This document shows, one piece after another, positions 20,195-28,030 of a stretch of 64,000 nt of DNA (its first letter is position 1; each line of letters opens with the position of its first letter). Under the pieces are notes generated by a model. It did not search any database and was not told the DNA's origin. It was given only the letters and a program-made list of their open reading frames with translations. The position numbers and the translations under genes are program-made. The DNA is from Pseudotabrizicola sp051200875. Its GTDB lineage: Bacteria > Pseudomonadota > Alphaproteobacteria > Rhodobacterales > Rhodobacteraceae. The stretch is taken from assembly GCF_051200875.1 (NCBI RefSeq), contig NZ_CP195191.1, positions 2,170,001 to 2,234,000 on the forward strand, given 5' to 3'.

Positions 20195-20902
20195 TTAGGC
20201 CAGATCCGCCGCGCGGGCGTGAAGATGGTCGACAAGCCGTGGATCAAGGTTCAAGCGTGCGGCCAACATGGCAAGGTAGCCCTTTTCTGCCGGCGCTTCG
20301 GGGTCCACAACCAAAAGTGACGCAGCATAAATTTCAGCTGCTTCTTCTTCGCTACGGGCAAGGGCTGCGATACGGCCCGCATCCAATGGGGCGTCGAGCT
20401 CGTCTGTGATCAGCCGTTCAGCTTCGGCCCCCATCCCCGCCTGAGCCAATTGCTGCGAAATCCGCGCGCGCTCACGGGTTGTCACATGGCCATCCGCCTT
20501 GGCAGCCGCAACCATGGCCTGCAAAAGGCGAGTTGCCAGATCGTCTGCCTTCACCGGGTCATTCGGCAAGAAAGCGGTGCCGTCGGGTTTGGGCAGCGCA
20601 ACAGGGCCGGGTTCGGCAGAGGCGGCAGGTGCCTTGCCGGCCTTCCAGTCCTCATAGGCTTTGTAGGCAAGTCCACCGATCAGCGCAGCACCACCAACAC
20701 TTGCGCCGGTTTTCAGAATTTTTTGACCACCATCTGTCAGCAAAAGCCCAAGAAGCCCGCCTGCAATCGCGCCTTTGCCAAGTGTCGATTGACTGTCCCA
20801 AGCACCCTTGGCCTTTTTTGCCAAGCCATCAGCGCCCGTACCAGCCGCCGCCGAATTCACTTGGCCCAAAAGCCCATCCAACAATGATTTCGCATTAATC
20901 AC
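20195..20902 (-). CDS. TerB-like / DUF533 family protein
   Basis: 235 codons, starting with GTG at 20902 with GGGAGA six bases upstream. The N-terminal third has a short hydrophobic glycine-rich stretch (GAIAGGLLGLLLTDGG and GGAALIGGLAYKAYEDW). The C-terminal half is an all-helical TerB-like domain: AMVAAAKADGHVTTRERARI is the recognisable part, with the acidic pair typical of the fold. This is the arrangement of YebE/DUF533 inner-membrane proteins of unknown function. Convergent with the P450 gene. Confidence 0.75.
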   Translation of the reverse strand: MINAKSLLDGLLGQVNSAAAGTGADGLAKKAKGAWDSQSTLGKGAIAGGLLGLLLTDGGQKILKTGASVGGAALIGGLAYKAYEDWKAGKAPAASAEPGPVALPKPDGTAFLPNDPVKADDLATRLLQAMVAAAKADGHVTTRERARISQQLAQAGMGAEAERLITDELDAPLDAGRIAALARSEEEAAEIYAASLLVVDPEAPAEKGYLAMLAARLNLDPRLVDHLHARAADLA

Positions 20903-21046
20903 AGCACTCTCCCGAACTGATCCCTTTGCCTTCAGATGGGGGTTTGGTGATGGTTTCGCAATGCCGCGTTTCAGAAAGACCGCGCCACATTCGCGCCACT
21001 GTTTTCGCGCAGGTTTCCGCGGGGATTCTCAGAGCTTCATAGACCG

Positions 21047-21757
21047 ATGCGCCAACTTTTTCTTGGATTCTTGATCTTCTTGTTTCTGTTTGGCTGTGGC
21101 GAAAGGCTCGCCGATGGTCAGGCGACCAACATCCTCATCATGGGCGATTCGATGCTGGCATCAAATCGTGGCGGGCATCAGGCTGTCGGCAATGTGCTTG
21201 AAAGCGAACTCGGCCTTGAAGTGATCGACAAGTCGGTTTCGGCTGCTCGATACTTCTATTTTCTCCCCATCTCTGGCGCGGCTGGTCTGCGCATCCCGGC
21301 GCAATATGTTCCCGGAAAGTGGGATTGGGTGGTGATGAACGGGGGCGGCAACGACCTTTTGTTCGGCTGTGGCTGCGGCTTTTGTTCAAACATGCTGGAC
21401 AGGCTGGTAAGCGCTGACGGGCGGGCCGGAACCATCCCGAAATTTGTCAATGAGGTGCGCCAAAGCGGCGCACGGGTAATCTATCTTGGCTATTTGCGAA
21501 ATCCCGGAACCTTCACCCCGATCAAGGGCTGTCGGGCTGCTGGCGATGAACTGGATCGTCGTTTGGCGAAGATGGCCCAGTTTGACCATGGGGTCACTTT
21601 TGTGCCTTTGGCAGATCTCGTGCCGAACGGGGATTGGACTTATCACCAGATCGACCGGATTCACCCGTCGGTCAAAGGCAGTGATGCCATCGCAAAGCGG
21701 GTGGCAGATGTGATCAGGGCCGCACCAAAGGCGCGGCCCCAAGTCAAACGCAAGTGA
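21047..21757 (+). CDS. SGNH/GDSL-type hydrolase lipoprotein
   Basis: 236 codons. A hydrophobic signal ends in the lipobox LFGC, with the Cys at residue 17. Catalytic blocks are clear: GDSM (nucleophile Ser), GGGND (oxyanion Asn) and DRIHPS (Asp and His). It would hydrolyse an ester on the periplasmic side; the substrate is unknown. The unusual Cys-rich stretch LFGCGCGFCSNM follows block III. Convergent with katG, whose stop lies six bases away. Confidence 0.82.
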   Translation: MRQLFLGFLIFLFLFGCGERLADGQATNILIMGDSMLASNRGGHQAVGNVLESELGLEVIDKSVSAARYFYFLPISGAAGLRIPAQYVPGKWDWVVMNGGGNDLLFGCGCGFCSNMLDRLVSADGRAGTIPKFVNEVRQSGARVIYLGYLRNPGTFTPIKGCRAAGDELDRRLAKMAQFDHGVTFVPLADLVPNGDWTYHQIDRIHPSVKGSDAIAKRVADVIRAAPKARPQVKRK

Positions 21758-21763
21758 GGCAGA

Positions 21764-23941
21764 TTACTTCGCCGTCAGGTCAAACCGGTCAGCGTTCATC
21801 ACCTTGACCCAAGCCGCAACGAAGTCATTCACGAACTTGCCTTTGTTGTCGTCTTGGGCATAGACCTCGGCATAGGCACGCAGGATCGAGTTCGAACCAA
21901 ACACCAGATCGGCACGCGTTGCAGTAAACCGCACATTGCCGGTCTTGCGGTCACGCAGTTCGTATGGCTTTCCATCGACCTTGTGCCAGCTAAGCGCCAT
22001 ATCGGTCAGATTGGCAAAGAAGTCGTTGGTCAATGCACCGACGCGGTCGGTGAAAACACCTTCCTTGCTGCCGCCAAAGTTGGTGCCGATGACCCGCATA
22101 CCGCCGACAAGGCAAGTCATTTCCGCTGCGGTCAGACCCATCAGTTGGGCACGGTCCAGCAGCATTTCCTCGGGCGTGACAGCGTAGTCCTTTTTAACCC
22201 AGTTGCGGAAACCATCTGCGAGAGGCTCCAGAACCGAGAAAGACGCAGCATCGGTCATCTCGTCGGTCGCATCGCCCCGACCCGGAGCGAAAGGAACGGT
22301 CACGTCAAAGCCCGCTGCTTTTGCCGCCTGCTCGATGCCGACATTGCCCGTCAGAACGATGACATCGGCGATGGAAGCGCCCGAAGTCGCGGCAATCGGT
22401 TCCAGAACCGAAAGGACACGCGCCAGACGGGCGGGCTCGTTGCCTTCCCAATCTTTCTGCGGAGCAAGACGGATACGGGCACCATTGGCACCGCCCCGCA
22501 TGTCAGACCCCCGGAACGTCCGTGCACTGTCCCAAGCGGTGGTCACCATATCCGACACGGACAGGCCCGAACCCGCGATCTTGGCTTTGACTGCTGCAAC
22601 GTCGTAATCGGTGCGACCAGCAGGAACCGGATCTTGCCAGATCAGGTCTTCCGCCGGAACGTCGGGGCCAAAGTAACGAACCTTCGGACCCATGTCGCGG
22701 TGGGTCAGCTTGAACCAAGCGCGGGCAAAGCAGTCGTCGAAATAGGCTGGATCGGCCATGAACTTCTGGCAGATCTCGTTGTAGATCGGGTCGACTTTCA
22801 TTGCCATGTCGGCATCGGTCATCATCGGCATCACGCGCTTGGAAAGGTCGGTCGGATCGACCGGCATATCTTCCTCGCGGATGTTGATCGGGCGCCACTG
22901 GTTCGCACCAGCGGGCGACTTGGTCAATTCCCAGTCATAGCCAAACAGCAGCTTGAAATAGCCCATGTCCCATTTCGTCGGGTTCGTGGTCCATGCGCCC
23001 TCGATCCCCGAGGTGAAGTTGGTCGCTGCCGTGCCCTTTGCATTCGGGTTCGCCCAGCCAAAACCGCCAGCCTCCAGATCAGCGCCTTCCGGAGCCGCTC
23101 CGATGACGCTTGCATCGCCGTTGCCATGTGCCTTGCCAACAGTATGGCCGCCGCAGGTCAGCGCCGCGGTTTCTTCGTCATTCATCGCCATGCGGGCAAA
23201 GGTTTCACGCACATGCAGTGCCGTGCGGGCCGGGTCGGGCTGGCCGTTCACGCCTTCGGGGTTCACATAAATCAGACCCATGTGCACCGCAGCCAATGGG
23301 TTTTCCAGCGTCGACGGGTTCGACAGATCGCCGTAGCGATTTTCGGACGGGGCAAGCCATTCCTGTTCCGATCCCCAATAGACGTCCTTTTCCGGATGCC
23401 AGATGTCTTCGCGACCAAAGCTGAAGCCAAAGGTCTTCAGGCCCATATTTTCGTAGGCAATCGTTCCGGCCAGAATAATCAAGTCAGCCCAGCTGACCGC
23501 ATTGCCATACTTCTTCTTCAGCGGCCACAGCAGACGGCGGGCCTTATCAAGGCTGGCGTTGTCCGGCCACGAGTTCAGCGGCGCAAAGCGGATGTTTCCG
23601 CAGCCGCCACCGCCACGACCGTCGGCCAAGCGGTAAGACCCAGCCGAGTGCCATGCCAGACGGATCATCAGACCACCGTAATGCCCCCAGTCTGCTGGCC
23701 ACCAATCTTGGCTGTCAGTCAGCAGGGCGTGCATGTCTTTCTTCAGGGCTTCGACGTCCAGCGTCTTCAGGGCTTCGCGATAGTTGAAGTTCGCACCCAT
23801 CGGGTTGGTCTTGGTGTCCTGCTGGTGCAAGATGTCAAGATTGAGGGTCTTGGGCCACCACGCCGTGTTCGATTTCGCCGAGGTAGTAAGGCCCCCGTGC
23901 ATCACCGGGCATTTGCCGGCGGGAATGTCATTACCGTCCAT
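21764..23941 (-). CDS. katG: Catalase-peroxidase
   Basis: Bifunctional heme enzyme that removes hydrogen peroxide; 725 codons. The ATG at 23941 has GGAGG seven bases upstream; an open TTG four codons earlier would overlap that site. Distal residues Arg94, Trp97 and His98 (RLAWHS) are present. The Trp97-Tyr225-Met251 covalent adduct residues characteristic of KatG are all there, and the proximal His266 lies in GGHTVGK. Divergent from oxyR, with a palindromic candidate OxyR box between them, so peroxide induction is expected. Confidence 0.97.
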   Translation of the reverse strand: MDGNDIPAGKCPVMHGGLTTSAKSNTAWWPKTLNLDILHQQDTKTNPMGANFNYREALKTLDVEALKKDMHALLTDSQDWWPADWGHYGGLMIRLAWHSAGSYRLADGRGGGGCGNIRFAPLNSWPDNASLDKARRLLWPLKKKYGNAVSWADLIILAGTIAYENMGLKTFGFSFGREDIWHPEKDVYWGSEQEWLAPSENRYGDLSNPSTLENPLAAVHMGLIYVNPEGVNGQPDPARTALHVRETFARMAMNDEETAALTCGGHTVGKAHGNGDASVIGAAPEGADLEAGGFGWANPNAKGTAATNFTSGIEGAWTTNPTKWDMGYFKLLFGYDWELTKSPAGANQWRPINIREEDMPVDPTDLSKRVMPMMTDADMAMKVDPIYNEICQKFMADPAYFDDCFARAWFKLTHRDMGPKVRYFGPDVPAEDLIWQDPVPAGRTDYDVAAVKAKIAGSGLSVSDMVTTAWDSARTFRGSDMRGGANGARIRLAPQKDWEGNEPARLARVLSVLEPIAATSGASIADVIVLTGNVGIEQAAKAAGFDVTVPFAPGRGDATDEMTDAASFSVLEPLADGFRNWVKKDYAVTPEEMLLDRAQLMGLTAAEMTCLVGGMRVIGTNFGGSKEGVFTDRVGALTNDFFANLTDMALSWHKVDGKPYELRDRKTGNVRFTATRADLVFGSNSILRAYAEVYAQDDNKGKFVNDFVAAWVKVMNADRFDLTAK

Positions 23942-24026
23942 GGTATCCTCCAAGAGTCGCTGTTGGCAGTTTTAACAATAAACGCGGGGCGGCCAGCTTC
24001 ACGCCAGCCGCACGCTCGCTCAGATG

Positions 24027-24039
24027 TAGAATCGTTCTA
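24027..24039. promoter_or_regulatory. Candidate OxyR (LysR-type) box between katG and oxyR
   Basis: TAGAATCGTTCTA is a perfect palindrome around TCG and fits the T-N11-A core of LysR-type sites. It lies in the middle of the 156-base katG/oxyR spacer, about 85 bases from the katG start and 60 from oxyR, a position suited to control of both. Confidence 0.55.
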
Positions 24040-24097
24040 ACACCCTAGTTTGATAAAGCCCAATTGCATTTTCTGAAAATACTCATAGTTTTTCCTG

Positions 24098-25003
24098 ATG
24101 AATAATCTTTCGATGAAGCATCTTAGGTATTTCGAGGCTTTGGCCCGCCTTGGCCATTTCGGCAGGGCTGCCGAAGTTTGTTCGATTTCGCAGCCAGCGC
24201 TCTCCATGCAGATCAAAGAACTGGAGGATCTGATCGGCGCGCCTTTGGTTGAACGCACAACCCGCCAAATCAGGCTGACCGGCTTGGGCGAGGAATTTGC
24301 CGAACGCGCCCGCGAGATCATTCGGTCCGTCGATGAGCTCTCCGACCTCGCCCGCGCGTCTCAGCATCCGCTTTTGGGCCGCCTTCGGATAGGGGTGATC
24401 CCCACCATCGCCCCCTACCTTTTGCCCGGCGTCATTACGGCTTTACAGGCCCGCTATCCCGAACTGGACTTGCGCCCCCGAGAAGCCGTTACCGGCAAGC
24501 TGATTACCGATCTTATCGAGGCCCGATTGGATGCCGCAATCGTGGCTTTGCCAATTTCAGAGCCATCCCTGACGGAAGTCGCCCTGTTCGAGGAAGAATT
24601 TGTCCTCGTTCGCCCCTCGGACGAAGCAGACTTGCCCGTTCCGGATGCCACGATGCTCAAGGAAATGCGCCTGCTCTTGCTGGAAGAAGGGCACTGTTTC
24701 CGGGATCAAGCCTTGGCTTTCTGCAACCTTTCTCCTACCGCCACACGGGAAATGATGGAGGGCAGTTCGCTGGCCACATTGGTTCAGATGGTGGGGGCAG
24801 GTATCGGAGTGACGTTGATTCCAGAGATGGCCCTGCCGGTCGAAACACGCTCAGCCGATGTGGTGCTACAGCGGTTAGGCACCCCTGCCCCGAACCGCAG
24901 CATCGGTATGGTCTGGCGCAAATCCTCGCCCTTGTCCCGGCAGTTGAACGATGTCGCCGATTTGGTCCGCCAAACAGCGCTTCAGAACCGCAAGCCCGCC
25001 TGA
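24098..25003 (+). CDS. oxyR: Hydrogen peroxide sensor OxyR (LysR family)
   Basis: 301 codons. An N-terminal winged helix (LRYFEALARLGHFGRAAEVC region) is followed by a LysR substrate-type domain. The redox pair is Cys200 in EEGHCFRDQ and Cys209 in LAFCN, placed as Cys199/Cys208 in E. coli OxyR, so peroxide-dependent disulfide formation is expected. It is divergent from katG, its usual target. An ATG five codons later (MKHLRYFE) is an alternative start. Length is normal. Confidence 0.93.
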   Translation: MNNLSMKHLRYFEALARLGHFGRAAEVCSISQPALSMQIKELEDLIGAPLVERTTRQIRLTGLGEEFAERAREIIRSVDELSDLARASQHPLLGRLRIGVIPTIAPYLLPGVITALQARYPELDLRPREAVTGKLITDLIEARLDAAIVALPISEPSLTEVALFEEEFVLVRPSDEADLPVPDATMLKEMRLLLLEEGHCFRDQALAFCNLSPTATREMMEGSSLATLVQMVGAGIGVTLIPEMALPVETRSADVVLQRLGTPAPNRSIGMVWRKSSPLSRQLNDVADLVRQTALQNRKPA

Positions 25004-25098
25004 CGCGCCAGAGAGCGACGGGAAATGTCGCATCCGGGGGTGAAGTTTACCCAAAACTACCCTAGCTGGGCAAAAGCAAGACAAAGACGGACGGGACG

Positions 25099-27117
25099 AT
25101 GGGCTATTTTCTGGGTGTGGACACGGGTGGAACCTATACCGACGCTGTTGTGGTGGACGAGGCCGCGACAAAGGTCATAGGCAAAGCAAAATCGCTGACC
25201 ACCCGGGCAGATCTGGCTCTTGGTATTGGCGGCGCCGTCGATGCCGCCCTTGCCGCTGCCGGTGTGCTGGCCTCTGAAATCTCTTTGGTCTCGCTGTCCA
25301 CAACACTTGCGACAAACGCCCTTGTCGAGGGCCAGGGCGGGCGCGTGGCGCTGGTCTTTATCGGATTTGACGCCGGTGACGAGGCGCGGGCCGGTTTGGA
25401 TGAGGCGTTGAAGGGCGATCCGATTCTGCGGTTCGCAGGCGGGCATGGCCATGCTGGGCAAGAACTTGCGCCGCTAGACCTTGCTGCATTGGAACTGGCT
25501 GTCGCTGACCTGGGTGAACAGGTCATGGGCTTTGCAGTGGCATCGCGCTTTGCCACCCGCAACCCGGCGCATGAAATCGCGGCCCGCGACTTGATCCGTC
25601 GCGTAACCGGGCGAGCCGTGACATGCTCGCATGAGCTTTCAGCAAATTTGAACGGACCAAAGCGCGCCTTGACCGCCGTTTTGAATGCGCGGCTGATCGG
25701 GATGATCGACCGGCTGGTTGCCGCCTGTGAGCGACATTTGAATCTGGTTGGGATCGACGCCCCCCTGATGGTCGTCCGCGGCGATGGTGCCTTGATTTCC
25801 TCTGCGATGGTTCGAGAGCGCCCGATTGAGACAATCCTCTCTGGCCCTGCGGCCAGCATTGTCGGGGCCCGCTGGTTGACCGGGGCGAAGGACGCGCTGG
25901 TTTCCGACATCGGAGGCACCACCACGGACGTTGCCCTGCTGCGCGACGGTTTGCCCGAGATTGACCCCGAAGGCGCAAGGGTCGGCGGATTTCGGACGAT
26001 GGTCGAGGCCGTCGCCATGCGGACGACCGGACTCGGCGGTGACTCTGAGGTTCATTTGATCACCGAGGGGCTGTCCGGTGGGCTGCGGCTTGGACCACGG
26101 CGGCTGATTCCAGTTTCACTTTTGGCGGTCGATCATGGAGCGATGGTTCACGCCGCTCTGGATCGCGCACTCTCGACCGAAACAAGCGGCGAACATGATG
26201 GTCGATTTGTCGTCCCCATGGGCGGGCAGGCGGGCGGGTTGACAGCGCGAGAGATGACCGTGCTAAACCGGATTACCGAGCCCATGCCTTTGGCTACCGC
26301 CCTGACGACCCGCCTTGAGGCTGCCGCTTTGGAACGGCTGGTGGCCCGGGGCTTGGTGATGATCTCTGGCGTGACGCCATCTGATGCAAGCCATGTTCTG
26401 GGACGGCTGGAGAGTTGGGATGGCGCGGCTTCGGAAAAAGCGCTGCGCCTCTTGGGGCGCCGCCGGAACGGGGCGGGCGAACGCTTTGCGACCGACCCCG
26501 TCGTGCTGGCACAGGCGATTGTCGATCAACTGACCGCGCAAACTGCCGAATGTCTGTTGGAAGCGGCTTTCGCAGAAGACCCGGTCTTTGCGGGCGAGCA
26601 GGCGGAAACACTGGCACGGCACCCCCTGTTGAGGGCGGGGTTGAACGGGCACCGCGGCATTCTTCAGATTTCGGCCAGACTGGGCGTTCCGGTCATCGGG
26701 CTGGGGGCCTCGGCGCCTTCGTATTACGGGGCGGTGGGCAAGACGTTGGGATGCGAAATGATCCTGCCAGAACATGCCGGGGTCGCGAATGCGATCGGGG
26801 CGGTGGTGGGTCAGGTCAGCCAGCGGGTGACCGGCAACATTACCTCCCCCGCCGAGGGCCGCTTTGCTGCCCATCTGCCGGGCGGGGTCGAGGTTTTCAG
26901 TGACCGCGACGCAGCCTTGGCCGCGATGGAAACCGCCTTGGAAAACGAGGCCCGCGCCCGGGCGCTGCGGGCGGGTGCAGTGGATGTTCACCTGACCGTC
27001 AATCGCGAGGTGAAGGAGGCCGATATCGAGGGCCGGACCATGTTCATAGAGGCCACGATTTCGGTCTCGGCCTCTGGTCGGCCGCGGGTCGCGCATGAAC
27101 TGGATGCGGCAGAATGA
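25099..27117 (+). CDS. Hydantoinase/oxoprolinase A-like ATPase
   Basis: 672 codons. The N-terminus has the actin-like phosphate loop GVDTGGTYTDAVVVDE, and the second half holds SDIGGTTTDVALLRDG, both typical of the HyuA / N-methylhydantoinase A family. These enzymes open a lactam or carboxylate ring using ATP, usually with a HyuB partner. No hyuB is adjacent here, so either the partner is elsewhere or this is a single-subunit relative. It stands alone between oxyR and tRNA-Met. Substrate unknown. Confidence 0.85.
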   Translation: MGYFLGVDTGGTYTDAVVVDEAATKVIGKAKSLTTRADLALGIGGAVDAALAAAGVLASEISLVSLSTTLATNALVEGQGGRVALVFIGFDAGDEARAGLDEALKGDPILRFAGGHGHAGQELAPLDLAALELAVADLGEQVMGFAVASRFATRNPAHEIAARDLIRRVTGRAVTCSHELSANLNGPKRALTAVLNARLIGMIDRLVAACERHLNLVGIDAPLMVVRGDGALISSAMVRERPIETILSGPAASIVGARWLTGAKDALVSDIGGTTTDVALLRDGLPEIDPEGARVGGFRTMVEAVAMRTTGLGGDSEVHLITEGLSGGLRLGPRRLIPVSLLAVDHGAMVHAALDRALSTETSGEHDGRFVVPMGGQAGGLTAREMTVLNRITEPMPLATALTTRLEAAALERLVARGLVMISGVTPSDASHVLGRLESWDGAASEKALRLLGRRRNGAGERFATDPVVLAQAIVDQLTAQTAECLLEAAFAEDPVFAGEQAETLARHPLLRAGLNGHRGILQISARLGVPVIGLGASAPSYYGAVGKTLGCEMILPEHAGVANAIGAVVGQVSQRVTGNITSPAEGRFAAHLPGGVEVFSDRDAALAAMETALENEARARALRAGAVDVHLTVNREVKEADIEGRTMFIEATISVSASGRPRVAHELDAAE

Positions 27118-27166
27118 AATTTCGCCCTTGACGTCCTCGGCGGGGCCGAATAGGACGCCCGCCAGT

Positions 27167-27243
27167 GGCTAGGTAGCTCAGCTGGTTAGAGCGTGCGACT
27201 CATAATCGCAAGGTCGAGGGTTCGAGTCCCTCCCTCGCCACCA
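27167..27243 (+). tRNA. tRNA-Met, elongator type (anticodon CAT)
   Basis: A 77-base cloverleaf: D arm GCTC/GAGC, anticodon stem TGCGA/TCGCA around CTCATAA (anticodon CAT at 27201-27203), T arm GAGGG/CCCTC around TTCGAGT, and CCA encoded at 27241-27243. The GGCTA... start and GTAGCTCAG resemble elongator tRNA-Met rather than initiator (no CCC at the anticodon-stem base). A lysidine-modified tRNA-Ile2 is less likely but not excluded. The acceptor stem GGCTAGG / CCTCGCC has one mismatch (T4 against C69). Confidence 0.9.
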
Positions 27244-27271
27244 CTCCTTTCAAAATCGGCGCAGAAAAGAC

Positions 27272-27295
27272 CGTCCCCGTCGGGGACGTTTTTTT
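27272..27295 (+). terminator. Intrinsic terminator of tRNA-Met
   Basis: CGTCCCC, loop GTC, GGGGACG, then seven T. It lies 28 bases after the CCA end. The 24-base sequence is identical to the terminator of tRNA-Trp on the other strand at 11536-11560. Confidence 0.92.
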
Positions 27296-28030
27296 GTTCT
27301 CTTGAAATCAATGCGTTAGCGTCGGAGATTTACCGAATCTTCACGTTTGGGGCGCAAAGGGCGTTTTTGCCGGTGCTTTCAGAGCAGGCATAAATCTTTG
27401 GCAATTCTTCGGTCTGCTGACGCCCGTTTTCCTGCGAAAGAAAAACTGATCAAGAAGTGGCATCTGGACGAGCACGCCCAGAGACGGATTTGCCCCGCCG
27501 GATTTGCTCCGCTGCGATTCCACAAGACCTGCCGTTTTTTTTGGCCACCCTTCAAGCGCGCCTGTTTCTGCCCCTTCTGGGAAGAGACCGGACTGGCGTT
27601 GGGGGGTTTCACACCCCCCCTGCGGATTTGCAGGCAAATCCGCGCCCCTGTGGGATATTTGAGGCCAAGATAAAAGCGGGCGGGGAACAGCAAGGGCAGC
27701 TGTCCGAAGGCGCTTTCTTTGTCTGGTTTCGACCGATTGCGGCTGCCGACTTCGGCAAAGACTGGGCGAGATCGCGATGAATCGAAGGCTGAGACTGCCT
27801 CTGAGGCAGCAGGTTATCCGCAAAGCTTTTCTATTCTAAGTATCTGAAAGAATGGATTTTCCAAGAACCAATAGCGGCAAGACGGCAGAGAGCCGCCACG
27901 ACTTAATATCCCTGTGATTGCAAAAAGGGTAGACAGATCGCCTTGGTCTTTGAGACCATTACGGACCTTTTTTCATTTCAGACGATTCGATTTTCGACAA
28001 AAATTTTGATCCCCATTGAGGAACGTTGAT
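27296..28030. other. 735-base intergenic stretch before the giant gene
   Basis: I see no supported gene. Short open frames on both strands here have no ribosome site or recognisable protein. It contains a hairpin-rich repeat element (27601-27676, listed separately), and its last 170 bases are AT-richer than the surroundings (near 27830-28020), where the promoter of the 1603-codon gene is expected. Confidence 0.5.
27601..27676 (+). repeat. Intergenic palindromic repeat element, copy 1
   Basis: A G6/C6 hairpin (27601-27619) is followed by a perfect 10-bp inverted repeat GCGGATTTGC/GCAAATCCGC (27622-27643) and the tail GGGATATTTGAGGCCAAGAT. A close match to that tail (GGGATATTTAGACCAAGAT) ends the element at 36238-36312 on the other strand, also beside strong hairpins. 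Two copies with the same tail and hairpin layout indicate a dispersed REP-like family. Confidence 0.65.

Noticed and set aside
21854..24040. 728-codon open frame opposite katG
   Set aside because: Mirror frame of katG, which has all catalytic residues and the proper start. The opposite frame has no domain or ribosome site.
27341..27823. Open frames in the spacer before the giant gene
   Set aside because: They run through the repeat hairpins and have no ribosome site or recognisable protein.
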